Below are positions 1 to 8,524 of a stretch of 25,554 nucleotides of DNA, one piece after another; within the stretch, counting starts at the first letter, position 1, and every line of letters starts with the position of its first letter. The notes under the pieces are model-generated. The model did not search any database. It was given only the letters and a program-made list of their open reading frames with translations, and was not told the DNA's origin. The stretch comes from Candidatus Humimicrobium oleiphilum. GTDB lineage: Bacteria; Actinomycetota; Humimicrobiia; Humimicrobiales; Humimicrobiaceae. Made by a program: the position numbers and the translations under genes. The stretch is taken from the NCBI GenBank assembly GCA_002304935.1, contig DBPS01000025.1:1-25554 (forward strand). Reading direction: 5' to 3'.

Positions 1-33
1 TTAGTCCTGAGCCAGGATCAAACTCTCAAAAAG
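1..33 (-). rRNA. rrs: 16S ribosomal RNA, 5' end only
   Basis: The reverse complement of the first bases reads AGAGTTTGATCCTGGCTCAG, the universal primer site near the 5' end of bacterial 16S rRNA. Counting back seven bases from this motif, as in the E. coli molecule, puts mature base 1 near position 33. Only about 33 nt of the gene lie in the window; the rest continues beyond the left edge. It is co-directional with recA and all other genes, and it has its own promoters upstream (see the entries at 108-136 and 235-262). The sequence after the primer site (GGACTAA) is too short for reliable taxonomy. Confidence 0.95.
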
Positions 34-80
34 TTTTAAAAAGAAATTATTAAGAATTGGAACCTCGCACTATTTAGTTC

Positions 81-90
81 TCAAAGAACA
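81..90 (-). promoter_or_regulatory. boxA-like antitermination site in the 16S leader
   Basis: The minus strand reads TGTTCTTTGA, close to the rRNA boxA consensus TGYTCTTTAACA. It resembles the TGTTCTTTGAAAACT form seen upstream of rRNA genes in Gram-positive bacteria. It lies about 50 nt upstream of the 16S 5' end and downstream of both rRNA promoters, where NusB/S10-type antitermination complexes load. It also falls in a short GTTCT/AGAAC inverted repeat. The assignment rests on motif and position only. Confidence 0.65.
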
Positions 91-107
91 CAAAAGCAAA
101 CTTGAAC

Positions 108-136
108 AATTTATCATATCCACACTGCACTGTCAA
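108..136 (-). promoter_or_regulatory. rRNA operon promoter P2 (16S-proximal)
   Basis: On the minus strand, a perfect -35 TTGACA (131-136) is followed after 17 nt by TAAATT (108-113). TAAATT is preceded by TG plus one base, giving an extended -10. The expected transcript start is near 101, only about 68 nt before 16S base 1. An A/T-tract stretch directly upstream of the -35 (about 137-175) looks like an UP element. It serves the rRNA gene at the left edge. Confidence 0.7.
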
Positions 137-234
137 CAAAATATTTTTTTTATTTTTGAAATATTTTTAACTGACTTGGCAGGTAATTAAAAATAAAAAG
201 TCAAATAAACAACTCTGTATTCAGAGCGTTATAA

Positions 235-262
235 ATTATAGCATTCAGGGTATATAAGTCAA
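235..262 (-). promoter_or_regulatory. rRNA operon promoter P1 (distal)
   Basis: On the minus strand, TTGACT (257-262) is followed after a 16-nt spacer by a perfect TATAAT (235-240); the start would be near 228. Another A/T-rich block lies just upstream of the -35. With P2 at 108-136 this forms the tandem-promoter layout common for rRNA operons. The early transcript contains a small CTCTG/CAGAG hairpin (213-226). Confidence 0.7.
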
Positions 263-280
263 TAAATTTTTTAAGGATTT

Positions 281-312
281 TAATATAGATTATTAATCAA
301 TAATCTATATTA
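281..312. repeat. 14-bp perfect AT-rich inverted repeat between recA and rRNA P1
   Basis: Two 14-nt arms, TAATATAGATTATT (281-294) and its exact complement (299-312), flank a 4-nt spacer AATC. On the plus strand the repeat is followed by TTTTT (313-317). On the minus strand, the transcribed direction here, no U tract follows, so it is not a canonical terminator for recA. Its centre lies about 68 bp upstream of the predicted P1 start, a plausible activator-binding position. The rest of the non-coding stretch 34-409 holds the two rRNA promoters and boxA; between 313 and 409 I see only a weak CTGAAT/ATTCAG hairpin (378-398). Confidence 0.6.
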
Positions 313-409
313 TTTTTATGATGGATAGCCTAGTCAGGGACTTATATTTAAAAATAGAAAAAATTATTAAATCATACCTGAATTCAAGTATCATTCAGAG
401 AGCCTGCTC

Positions 410-1429
410 TTATATGTCAGAATCTTCCTGAACAATCGAAACCTTTTTTGTTTTGTAGATTTCTTTAATATCATTTTCAATTTCTTTAAGTATTTTATTA
501 TTCTGCATCAGAAACATTTTTGCATTTTCTCTTCCCTGTCCGATTCTTTCACCTTTATATGAATACCAGGAACCACTTTTTGCAATTACTTCCAGTTCAG
601 TCCCGATATCAACGATACTTCCTTCCTTTGATATTCCCTTTCCGTACATAATATCGAATTCAGCAATTTTAAAAGGTGCTGCAACCTTGTTTTTTACAAC
701 TTTTACTCTCACTCTGTTTCCAACAAGTTCGGTTCCGTTTTTTATTGAATCAATTTTTCTGATATCAAGTCTGACAGATGAATAAAATTTCAAAGCCCTG
801 CCGCCAGGAGTGGTTTCGGGATTCCCGAACATTACGCCTATTTTTTCCCTGAGCTGATTTATGAATATTACTATGGTTTTTGTTTTGCTTACAAGACCTG
901 TCAGTTTTCTTAAAGCCTGTGACATCAGTCTTGCCTGCAATCCGATAAAAGAATCGCCTATTTCTCCTTCAAGCTCAGCTCTCGGAACCAGAGCTGCCAC
1001 TGAGTCTATTACAATTACATCCAGTGCAGCGCTCTTTAAAAGTATCTCGCATATTTCAAGCGCCTGTTCTCCGCTATCCGGTTGTGAAAGGAGAAGTTCT
1101 TCAGTATTTACACCAAGATTTTTTGCATAACCCGGATCCAGAGCGTGTTCAGCATCAATAAAAGCAGCTACACCTCCCTCTTGCTGCGCATTTGCTATTA
1201 CATGAAGGGCAAGAGTAGTTTTTCCGCTTGATTCAGGCCCGAATATTTCAGTTACTCTTCCTCTGGGTATGCCTCCTACGCCCAGCGCCATGTCAAGCTC
1301 TATCGAACCGGAAGGAATAGCTTCGATATCTTTTAAAGGCCCGTTATCGCCAAGCTTCATTATTGAACCTTTTCCAAAAGTCCTTTCAATCTGAGCCAGA
1401 GCATTTTCAATAATTTTTTCTCTTTCCAT
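410..1429 (-). CDS. recA: RecA recombinase
   Basis: 339 aa, usual family length. RecA polymerises on single-stranded DNA with ATP, carries out homologous pairing and strand exchange, and stimulates LexA-type self-cleavage. Visible features: Walker A GPESSGKTT (64-72), catalytic Glu in AEHALDP (93-99), Walker B DVIVIDSVAAL (137-147), and DNA-binding loop 2 from NQLREKIG to the TPGG (191-210). The C-terminal tail is short and acidic at its end (QEDSDI). No intein is present. The ATG start has a good ribosome site (AGGAG about 6 nt upstream). It has its own promoter in a 152-nt gap after thpR. No recX follows; the next gene downstream is 16S rRNA. I see no LexA box (neither GAAC-N4-GTTC nor CGAAC type) upstream, so SOS control is not shown. 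Confidence 0.98.
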   Translation of the reverse strand: MEREKIIENALAQIERTFGKGSIMKLGDNGPLKDIEAIPSGSIELDMALGVGGIPRGRVTEIFGPESSGKTTLALHVIANAQQEGGVAAFIDAEHALDPGYAKNLGVNTEELLLSQPDSGEQALEICEILLKSAALDVIVIDSVAALVPRAELEGEIGDSFIGLQARLMSQALRKLTGLVSKTKTIVIFINQLREKIGVMFGNPETTPGGRALKFYSSVRLDIRKIDSIKNGTELVGNRVRVKVVKNKVAAPFKIAEFDIMYGKGISKEGSIVDIGTELEVIAKSGSWYSYKGERIGQGRENAKMFLMQNNKILKEIENDIKEIYKTKKVSIVQEDSDI

Positions 1430-1488
1430 TATTTCTCCTAAAATTTCACTCTAGAGTATTAAAATTAATCATATATGTGCTTTTGCAT

Positions 1489-1497
1489 ATTATAACA
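1489..1497 (-). promoter_or_regulatory. recA extended -10 promoter
   Basis: The minus strand reads TGTTATAAT: a perfect TATAAT (1489-1494) with an upstream TG, an extended -10. No good -35 is found at 17 nt (TTTTTA). The expected start near 1482 gives a leader of about 52 nt. This leader includes a 10-bp palindrome ACTCTAGAGT (1448-1457) between the promoter and the ribosome site, of unknown significance. The rest of the gap 1430-1581 is AT-rich with nothing else recognisable. Confidence 0.5.
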
Positions 1498-1581
1498 TTT
1501 ATTCATAAATATAAAAACAATTTTCTTTTTTATTTATTATATCATCTATAACACTAATATTTTTGCATAATAAATAAATAT

Positions 1582-2181
1582 TTATCTTTCTTTTTTATTT
1601 TTTAAAAATATCTCATCGATTATAAAATACTCTGCTCCTTTTTCAGACAGAATGCTTTCATATACCAGGACTCTGTCACAATTAATATTTTTAAATTCTT
1701 TCGCTCTTATTCCAGGGACCATATTTGTAAAGTCAAAGCTATTTTTTATTCTGGCTATTGTGATATGCGGCGTAAATTTTTTATTATCTTCTGCCAAATT
1801 CATAAAAGACACTGCTTTAAGAATGATTTTGTAGATATTTTCAATCTTCTCCTTTCCGTTTCCTATTGAACTATATATTATTCTTGCATTCTTCAATCTC
1901 GGGAAAGCATCTATCCTGTCTTCGATATTATATTCAAAAGAATGAATATCTTTTAACCCTTTATGCAGACAGCTTTTTATTTTCTCTAAATCACTGATAT
2001 TCGTTCTGCCAAGAAATTTTAACGTTAAGTGTATATTCCGGGAAGAAACCGGCTTTACGGAACTGTAAGTTTTATTTAAAGCAGATGCCATATCATAATA
2101 AAACCGGCTGATATCCTCCGGGATGCTTATACCGATAAATATTCTCTTGTAGATAGTGTTATTATCTGCTGGCAAGTTCAA
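1582..2181 (-). CDS. thpR: RNA 2',3'-cyclic phosphodiesterase (LigT/ThpR family)
   Basis: 199 aa, in the family range. The 2H phosphoesterase fold is recognised by two H-x-T-x motifs, HLTL (H51, T53) and HITI (H139, T141). In the family these histidines hydrolyse 2',3'-cyclic phosphates on RNA to 2'-phosphates, or act in reverse as a 2'-5' ligase. The physiological substrate is often unclear. The start is TTG, 9 nt after the cinA stop, with no evident Shine-Dalgarno sequence; an in-frame stop lies just upstream. Translation by reinitiation after cinA is likely. The first dozen residues are poorly conserved in the family, and the fold begins around RIFIGISIP (13-21). cinA-thpR-recA is a recurrent neighbourhood in Gram-positive-type genomes. 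Confidence 0.9.
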   Translation of the reverse strand: MNLPADNNTIYKRIFIGISIPEDISRFYYDMASALNKTYSSVKPVSSRNIHLTLKFLGRTNISDLEKIKSCLHKGLKDIHSFEYNIEDRIDAFPRLKNARIIYSSIGNGKEKIENIYKIILKAVSFMNLAEDNKKFTPHITIARIKNSFDFTNMVPGIRAKEFKNINCDRVLVYESILSEKGAEYFIIDEIFLKNKKER

Positions 2182-2190
2182 GATATTTTT

Positions 2191-3474
2191 TTATTGGTTT
2201 GAATTTTGAATCTGCAGCCTAAGCTTGTTTAAAGCAAATTGTGAGGCTCTGTATTTTATTTCAGTCCGGGTACCGATGAATTTTAGTTTAAATACTCTTA
2301 TGTCTTTGCCAGGCATAGCAATACCCATATATGTAAGACCGACATTATCAATGTTATTTCCTGCATCCGGACCTGCAAAACCAGTTATGCTGACAGCGTA
2401 ATCCGAATCAAATATTTTTTTTGCGTTCAAAGCCATTTCTCTGCATACCTGCTCGCTTACAGCCCCATATTTCTTTAAAATATTCTCTTCAATACCCAGT
2501 AGTTTGATTTTTGAAAATTCACTATAGGAAATAACTGAGCCTTTAAAGTACTCTGAGCTTCCCGGAACATCAGTTATCATCTGCGAAATCAGCCCTCCGG
2601 TCATGGACTCCGCAGCAGAAATAGTTATTTTTTTACCGGATTTCATTATTGTTTCTTTTAAGGATTCGGAAATAAGCATGTTTTCTTCTCCATAAATAAA
2701 TTCATCCAATCTTTCTACAAGCATGCTTTTTATTCTTCTGACATTTTCAGTATTTGTTTTATCAGAAACTGATTTTGAAACAATTATCAGCCTTATCATT
2801 CCGGGAGAAGCAGTTATGCCTATTTCAACACCCAGTCTGGCTGCCAGTGTGTAAATATCAGGTATTTTTTCTTCTATTTCACTTTCACTAATACCTGTTG
2901 TCAGTAAAACTTTCCTTAATATTTTTTCATTATTCTCTTTCCGGGAATCTGAAATATTCTTGATCCTATCGATAATACTGTTATCAATCATATCTTTCAT
3001 TTCTTTTGGAACCCCCGGAATGGAAAACAACCATTTTCCCTTTTCCTTTAAATGTATCTCAAAACCTGAAGCGCTTCCTATATTGGGAATTATTGGCTGT
3101 GCCCCTTCTGGAATATATGATTGTTTCAGTAGTTTTTCTCTTAATTCTAAACTGATTTCTTTTTTTATAAATCTCAGGCTTTTATCATCCAGCAAATCAT
3201 TTTTTATTAATCTGACATTCAGCATTTCAGCTACAGCTTCCCTTGTCAGATCATCTTCCGTAGGACCAAGACCTCCGCTTAAAATTATTATATCTGAATG
3301 GTTTATGCAAAAATCTGCTGCTTTTTTTATATCATTTTTCAAATCTTTTACTGAGATTATAATATTGCTTTCAATGCCTATTTCTGATAGTCTCTGTGCT
3401 ATATAAGCTGCATTCGTGTTAATTATAAGTCCGAGGTTTATTTCACTTCCTATGCAGATGATTGATGTTTTCAT
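2191..3474 (-). CDS. cinA: CinA-family protein (nicotinamide mononucleotide deamidase)
   Basis: 427 aa, full two-domain form. The N-terminal MoCF-binding/COG1058 domain (about 1-170) shows the NTNA motif (19-22) and the SGGLGPTEDDLT signature (66-77), linked in the family to ADP-ribose pyrophosphatase activity. The C-terminal PncC amidase domain (about 265-425) deamidates NMN to nicotinate mononucleotide in pyridine nucleotide recycling. It keeps the active-site serine in AESMTGG (S290), the lysine in YSEFSK (K322), GAVSE (337-341) and SITGFAGPDAG (362-372). The usual Cys after the serine is Met here, probably a neutral change. The gene starts 4 nt after the ftsK stop and has only a weak ribosome site, suggesting coupling. 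In naturally competent bacteria cinA is co-expressed with recA. Confidence 0.95.
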   Translation of the reverse strand: MKTSIICIGSEINLGLIINTNAAYIAQRLSEIGIESNIIISVKDLKNDIKKAADFCINHSDIIILSGGLGPTEDDLTREAVAEMLNVRLIKNDLLDDKSLRFIKKEISLELREKLLKQSYIPEGAQPIIPNIGSASGFEIHLKEKGKWLFSIPGVPKEMKDMIDNSIIDRIKNISDSRKENNEKILRKVLLTTGISESEIEEKIPDIYTLAARLGVEIGITASPGMIRLIIVSKSVSDKTNTENVRRIKSMLVERLDEFIYGEENMLISESLKETIMKSGKKITISAAESMTGGLISQMITDVPGSSEYFKGSVISYSEFSKIKLLGIEENILKKYGAVSEQVCREMALNAKKIFDSDYAVSITGFAGPDAGNNIDNVGLTYMGIAMPGKDIRVFKLKFIGTRTEIKYRASQFALNKLRLQIQNSNQ

Positions 3475-3478
3475 TTAG

Positions 3479-5905
3479 CTATAATCCCAGATCTTCCTTG
3501 AATTTTAAAAAATCTTCCCTTGAAACAAGAATTTCTCTTGGTTTTGCTCCATCATATCCACTTATAAATCCTTTGTTTTCAAGCTGATCGACTATTCTGG
3601 CTGCCCTGGAATATCCTATCCTTAATCTTCTCTGAAGAAGAGATGCTGATGCATGACCGAACTCCAAAAAAATTTCAAAGGCATCATAGATAAGAGAGTC
3701 ATCTTCCATCTCTCTTTTTTCTGTCTTTATCTCAGATTCAAATATATCTTTTGCAGGTAAAACTTTCTTCTGGTCTTTTATATAATCCGTTACGATCTCT
3801 ATTTCGCTGCTTGTTACAAAAGCTCCCTGTATCCTTTCAGGCCGGTTCATTGATACAGGCAGATAAAGCATGTCCCCTCTTCCGATAAGTTTTTCAGCCC
3901 CGCTCATATCCAGTATTACCCTGGAATCTGTATTTGATGCTACATTAAAAGCAATTCTGGAAGGAATATTTGCCTTTATGACTCCTGTTATAACATCTAC
4001 GGATGGCCTCTGTGTCGCTATTACCAGATGAAGTCCTACAGCTCTTCCCATACTTGCAAGTCTGTTTATGCTTTCCTCTACTTCAGAGGCAGCAACAAGC
4101 ATAAGGTCTGCAAGTTCATCAATTATAATAAGTATATAAGGCAATTTGACAAGCTCGGGATCATTTGCTTTGTTTTTTTCAACCTCCAGATTGAACTGCT
4201 CCAGATTTTTGCACTTATAATCAGATAGTATTTTTAACCTGTTCTCCATTTCCTCAACAGCCCAAGACAGGGCAACTGCAGCTTTCTTTGGATTTACAAC
4301 AATCGGAGCAAGGAGATGGGGAATCCCATTATATATGCTTAGCTCTACCATTTTGGGATCTATCATTATAAACTTGACTTCATTGGGCATGACTTTTAGA
4401 AGCAATGATATTATCAGACTGTTTATGCATGAACTCTTGCCTGAGTTAGTAGAGCCTGCTATCAGAATATGAGGCATTGCTCTTATATCCATACTTATTA
4501 TATCTCCTGACAAATTCTTCCCAAGTGGAAGTTTTAAAGGGCTTTTTGACATTTCTTCCCTGTTAGCAGAAAAAACATCGCCAAGAGTAACTATGCTTTT
4601 TATCTTATTCGGAACTTCGATACCTATAGCAGATTTACCGGGAATAGGTGTGAGAATCCTTATATCGGATGAACCAAGAGCAACGCAGAAATCATCTTCC
4701 AGGCTTAACAATCTCTGCACTTTGACACCTGGTGAAATAGACAATTCATATAAAGTCACAGAAGGGCCTCTTATTACAGAAGAAACTTTTACAGCCAGAT
4801 TAAAATCCCTGAAAAGATTATTTAGTATAACAATATTTTCCTTGATATCTTGCTTGTATAAAGAAGGTGAAAGCATTTTTGATTTCTTCAGAAGGCTTTG
4901 GGGAGGCAGTCTGTAATAATCATCAGAATCGTCTTTTTTATCCAAAGGCATCTCAAGCTGGGAGTCTGTTCTTTTTTCAGAAGTCCTTACTTCTTCTTTG
5001 CCGGCTATTCTGCCAGCTGTCACCGGCTGGCTCTTTAAGCTATCCAGCAGAGGACTTTTTTCACCCATATCCCCCTGATAATCATACTCATCATAATCAC
5101 TTTTCTTCTTTACGTGATTGGTTATAAAAGGAAATTGCTTTTTATCTTCGACATTAAGAACAGCAGATCTTTTATTTATCTGTCCTTGTTCTGATGAGGT
5201 TTTTTCATCTGAATAACTTACCCTTAGCGACTCTTTTTCAGGATGAAGCTGAATTATGGAATTATTTTTTTGTACAATTTCCTGATTCTTGAATTTTGCC
5301 TCTTTTGCTTTTTCTCTTGAACTCTTTATCCTGGCAGTAATCTTTTTTAACAAATCTATAATAGAAATATTAGTAATTATAAGCAGTGAAAACAGAAGAA
5401 AAAAAATCAGTATTGTCAAAGTAGCAGCTTTATTTGTAAGTTTTAAAAAACCATAATAAATACCAGAACCTGTAATTCCTCCTCTGGTAGAAAAAAATAT
5501 TTCATCAAACAGGCTTTCAGATGTGTCTGCATATGATAGTATTCCCAGAAGCGCAAGAAAAAATATTATAAATCCTATACCCAGCCTTACTTTTAAAAAT
5601 CTGGATTTCTTAAAGAAAAAGCTGATTCCCCAAAAAAGTACCAGAATTGAAAATATATACTTTCCCGTTCCAAACAAAAATGACAGGAAATAATTTATAT
5701 ATTTAAGGATGAGTCCGCCTTCGCTGCGAACAAAAACGCTGATAAGGAAAAGTATGGATATCATTATTACCAGAATCCCGTATACTTCAACTCTGCTTTT
5801 TACATAATTTTTCTCAAAGCGTTGCTGATCTTCCAGAATTTTTTTGATTTTTTTATTTTGCAGATTACCTGAACTTTTGGATTTTGGTTTTTTATCTTTA
5901 TCCAT
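3479..5905 (-). CDS. ftsK: DNA translocase FtsK/SpoIIIE
   Basis: 808 aa. A membrane-anchored hexameric ATPase that pumps chromosomal DNA through the division septum or spore septum. Order: basic N-terminus, four hydrophobic segments (about 41-60, 81-98, 107-124, 162-181), a charged low-complexity linker (about 190-345), the alpha/beta motor with Walker A GSTNSGKSS (484-492) and Walker B ILIIIDELAD (591-600), the ATQRPSVDVITG segment (630-641), and a C-terminal winged-helix gamma domain (about 738-808). The gamma domain contains LLQRRLRIGYSRAARIVDQLE and reads orienting DNA motifs. It lies 17 nt after the RNase J gene. The ATG has no clear Shine-Dalgarno sequence. The usual neighbour pgsA is not present between ftsK and cinA. 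Sequence alone does not separate FtsK from SpoIIIE roles. Confidence 0.97.
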   Translation of the reverse strand: MDKDKKPKSKSSGNLQNKKIKKILEDQQRFEKNYVKSRVEVYGILVIMISILFLISVFVRSEGGLILKYINYFLSFLFGTGKYIFSILVLFWGISFFFKKSRFLKVRLGIGFIIFFLALLGILSYADTSESLFDEIFFSTRGGITGSGIYYGFLKLTNKAATLTILIFFLLFSLLIITNISIIDLLKKITARIKSSREKAKEAKFKNQEIVQKNNSIIQLHPEKESLRVSYSDEKTSSEQGQINKRSAVLNVEDKKQFPFITNHVKKKSDYDEYDYQGDMGEKSPLLDSLKSQPVTAGRIAGKEEVRTSEKRTDSQLEMPLDKKDDSDDYYRLPPQSLLKKSKMLSPSLYKQDIKENIVILNNLFRDFNLAVKVSSVIRGPSVTLYELSISPGVKVQRLLSLEDDFCVALGSSDIRILTPIPGKSAIGIEVPNKIKSIVTLGDVFSANREEMSKSPLKLPLGKNLSGDIISMDIRAMPHILIAGSTNSGKSSCINSLIISLLLKVMPNEVKFIMIDPKMVELSIYNGIPHLLAPIVVNPKKAAVALSWAVEEMENRLKILSDYKCKNLEQFNLEVEKNKANDPELVKLPYILIIIDELADLMLVAASEVEESINRLASMGRAVGLHLVIATQRPSVDVITGVIKANIPSRIAFNVASNTDSRVILDMSGAEKLIGRGDMLYLPVSMNRPERIQGAFVTSSEIEIVTDYIKDQKKVLPAKDIFESEIKTEKREMEDDSLIYDAFEIFLEFGHASASLLQRRLRIGYSRAARIVDQLENKGFISGYDGAKPREILVSREDFLKFKEDLGL

Positions 5906-5922
5906 TTTTAAAAATTCTATAT

Positions 5923-7605
5923 TTAATCAGATTTATTATTATCTAAAAAAATAACTTTTGTCATTATAACAGGTTTTATTCTGATTTTTTTAATAAGATA
6001 TTTTTCAAGCCTGCTATCGATATATTTTTCAATATTTGACTGTGCCCTTATATTATTGCTAAAACAAGTCAGTATGGATTCTTTAATAAGATTTTTACAA
6101 TCATTAATTATCATATTAAAATTTTCCATATAAGTGACTCCTCTGAACATAATTTCAGGCTCTGCGGCAAGCGTCTCTTTTTTTATATCTATATTAAGCA
6201 TATTAAATATTACTCCGTCTCTTGCAAGTAATTTGCGATCCTTCAGAACCATATCGTCTATTTCGCCATATCCTATGCCATCAATATAAATATTTTTCAT
6301 ATTGATATTGTTAGTTATTTTGCAGAAATTGGCATTTATTTTTATAACATCACCATTCTGGGCTATTATTATATTTTTATCCGGTATCCCTATCCCTGAA
6401 GCAAGCTTTGCATTATTTGTTTTATGCATATTATCTCCATGAACAGGAATAAAATATCGGGGCTTTACAAGATTTATCATCATTTTTATTTCTTCCTGGG
6501 CTGCATGCCCTGAAACATGCACACCGGCTATGGACTCATAAAAAACATCTGCACCATGCTTGATAAGCATATTGATTATATTTGCTATTGCTTTTTCATT
6601 ACCAGGTATGGGAGAAGCTGAAATTATTACCATGTCTGTGCTCATTATCTGTATTCTCTTATGTTCATTTAAGGCCATTTTATATAAAGCCGATAATGGT
6701 TCTCCCTGTGTTCCTGTTGAAAGTATTGCAATTCTTTTTACAGGATAATCATTTATATTGCTTATAGGGATAATAAGATCTTCCGGAATCTTTAAAAATC
6801 CAAGCTCGCTTGATATTTTAATCGTTTTAAGAAGCGACTTTCCTGAAATTGCAAGTTTCCTTTTAAAACTTGCAGACATATCCATTATCTGCTGTATTCT
6901 GTGTATATGTGATGAAAATGTAGCAATTATGATTCTTCCTTCTGATTGGGAAAATTTTTCTGAAAGAGTTTTCCCAACGTCTCTTTCAGGCAAAGTATAA
7001 CCTTTTTCTTCAGCATTTGTGCTATCGCATAACAAAGCAAGCACTCCCTGCCTGCCAAACGCACTTATTTTGGAAAAATCAGTTAATTTATTGTCTATCG
7101 GACTTTGATCAAACTTAAAATCTCCTGAATGAAGGATAATACCTATATCAGTTTTAATAATTACACCAAAAGACTCCGGTATGCTGTGGTTCACCCTGAA
7201 AAATTCAACTTCAAAAGACCCTATTTCAAGTCTGGTATCTTCATTTATTTCATTTAAAGCCACGTTTTCAAAAATCTGGTGGTCATTAAGCTTTAATTCA
7301 ACAAGCCCGAGAGTAAGTTTGTTTGCATAAATCGGAGCATTTACTTCTTTTAATAAAAAAGGTACAGCCCCTATATGATCCTCATGGCCATGCGTAATGA
7401 TTATAGCTTTTAACTTCTTTGAATTTTGTTTGACATAAGAAAAATCAGGAATAATATAATCAAGTCCAAGAAATTCATCATCTGGAAACATTACACCACA
7501 ATCAATGACTATCATGTCATTGTCCTTTTCGAGGACCATCATGTTCTTGCCTATCTCGTTTAAGCCCCCCAGAGGTATAAGTTTTAAACTTGTTCTTCTT
7601 GCCAT
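5923..7605 (-). CDS. rnj: Ribonuclease J
   Basis: 560 aa, full family length. A metallo-beta-lactamase/beta-CASP enzyme with 5'-3' exonuclease and endonuclease activity on RNA, central to mRNA decay and rRNA maturation where RNase E is missing. Metal ligands are visible: HGHEDH (72-77), H140, D162 in HSGDF. The beta-CASP motifs are present: DSTNAE (194-199), SGHA (365-368, H367) and PVHGDN (387-392, H389). A C-terminal domain follows to 560. The start at MARRTSLK fits the family, although the GGGGA before the ATG is unusually close. It sits between dapA and ftsK, as in Actinomycetota. Together with PNPase (pnp) and NrnA in this window it supplies 5', 3' and short-oligo RNA degradation. Confidence 0.96.
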   Translation of the reverse strand: MARRTSLKLIPLGGLNEIGKNMMVLEKDNDMIVIDCGVMFPDDEFLGLDYIIPDFSYVKQNSKKLKAIIITHGHEDHIGAVPFLLKEVNAPIYANKLTLGLVELKLNDHQIFENVALNEINEDTRLEIGSFEVEFFRVNHSIPESFGVIIKTDIGIILHSGDFKFDQSPIDNKLTDFSKISAFGRQGVLALLCDSTNAEEKGYTLPERDVGKTLSEKFSQSEGRIIIATFSSHIHRIQQIMDMSASFKRKLAISGKSLLKTIKISSELGFLKIPEDLIIPISNINDYPVKRIAILSTGTQGEPLSALYKMALNEHKRIQIMSTDMVIISASPIPGNEKAIANIINMLIKHGADVFYESIAGVHVSGHAAQEEIKMMINLVKPRYFIPVHGDNMHKTNNAKLASGIGIPDKNIIIAQNGDVIKINANFCKITNNINMKNIYIDGIGYGEIDDMVLKDRKLLARDGVIFNMLNIDIKKETLAAEPEIMFRGVTYMENFNMIINDCKNLIKESILTCFSNNIRAQSNIEKYIDSRLEKYLIKKIRIKPVIMTKVIFLDNNKSD

Positions 7606-7622
7606 ATCCCCAATAAAAAACC

Positions 7623-8504
7623 TTAAATCAATTTGTATTCTGTCAGAAGCCCGACAAACTTTTCCTCTTCCTGTAATTCCATATCATAAAGAGGAGGTCT
7701 TAAATATCCTGCAGGTATTCCCATAAGGTTTAATGCTTTTTTTATAGGAATAGGGCTGGTGGTAAAAAATATACCATGAAATATATCCAGATATTTTTTG
7801 TGCATCTGCGCTGCTTCTTTTAATTTGTTTTTGTTTAGCAAACTTATCATTTCCTTGATTTCTTTTCCGATTATATGGGAAGCAACACTAATGATTCCTT
7901 TTCCTCCCAATGCTACTATGGGGAAAGTATCACTGTCATTTCCACTATATACAACGAATCCCCCGGGACAGTCTCTTATTATTTCTGCTATCTGTCTCAT
8001 ATCTCCACTGGCTTCCTTTACTCCCACAATATTTTTAAATTCTGCTAATTTCAAACTGGTTGCAGAAGTTATATTGCAGCATGTCCTGGCAGGGACATTA
8101 TAGAAAATGATGGGTATATCAAGTGATTCAGATATCTGTCTGTAATGATTTATCAAACCGTTCTGTGTCGGTTTGTTATAATATGGAGTTACAATCAATG
8201 CACAGTCAGCGCCTGCTTCCTGAGCGGCTTTTGAAAGTTCTATTGTGTGTTTTGTATCATTACTTCCTGTTCCTGCGATTAAAGGCATATTGTTTTTAAG
8301 TTTCTTTTTTGCAAACCTGAACAATTCAATTTTTTCCCTGTCTGATAGTGTAGGTGATTCTCCGGTAGTACCTGCAATAAGAAAACTGTCGGTTCCATTT
8401 TCAATAAGGTAATCCATAATTATATCCATAGACTTCCAGTCAATATTATAATCCTTATCAAAAGGAGTAACCATTGCAGTAATTATTTCACCAAAATCTG
8501 ACAT
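7623..8504 (-). CDS. dapA: 4-hydroxy-tetrahydrodipicolinate synthase
   Basis: 293 aa. Condenses pyruvate with aspartate semialdehyde, the committed step to diaminopimelate and lysine. The TIM-barrel active site is complete: GTTGES (45-50), Y109 in TPYYN, Y135 in FYNVP, R140, and Schiff-base lysine K163 in GVKEASGD. Each is offset by two from the E. coli residues (Y107, Y133, R138, K161). The ATG is preceded by a perfect GGAGGAG ribosome site. It lies 20 nt downstream of dapB and 17 nt upstream of the RNase J start, clearly one operon. No lysine riboswitch is possible in such short gaps. Confidence 0.97.
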   Translation of the reverse strand: MSDFGEIITAMVTPFDKDYNIDWKSMDIIMDYLIENGTDSFLIAGTTGESPTLSDREKIELFRFAKKKLKNNMPLIAGTGSNDTKHTIELSKAAQEAGADCALIVTPYYNKPTQNGLINHYRQISESLDIPIIFYNVPARTCCNITSATSLKLAEFKNIVGVKEASGDMRQIAEIIRDCPGGFVVYSGNDSDTFPIVALGGKGIISVASHIIGKEIKEMISLLNKNKLKEAAQMHKKYLDIFHGIFFTTSPIPIKKALNLMGIPAGYLRPPLYDMELQEEEKFVGLLTEYKLI

Positions 8505-8524
8505 TTTTCTCCTCCGAAAATTTT

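Noticed and set aside
378..398. CTGAAT/ATTCAG hairpin downstream of recA as a terminator
   Set aside because: Six-bp stem with a 9-nt loop and no immediate U tract; too weak to call.
2960..3406. 148-aa plus-strand ORF opposite cinA
   Set aside because: Shadow of the CinA N-terminal domain; no independent evidence of coding.
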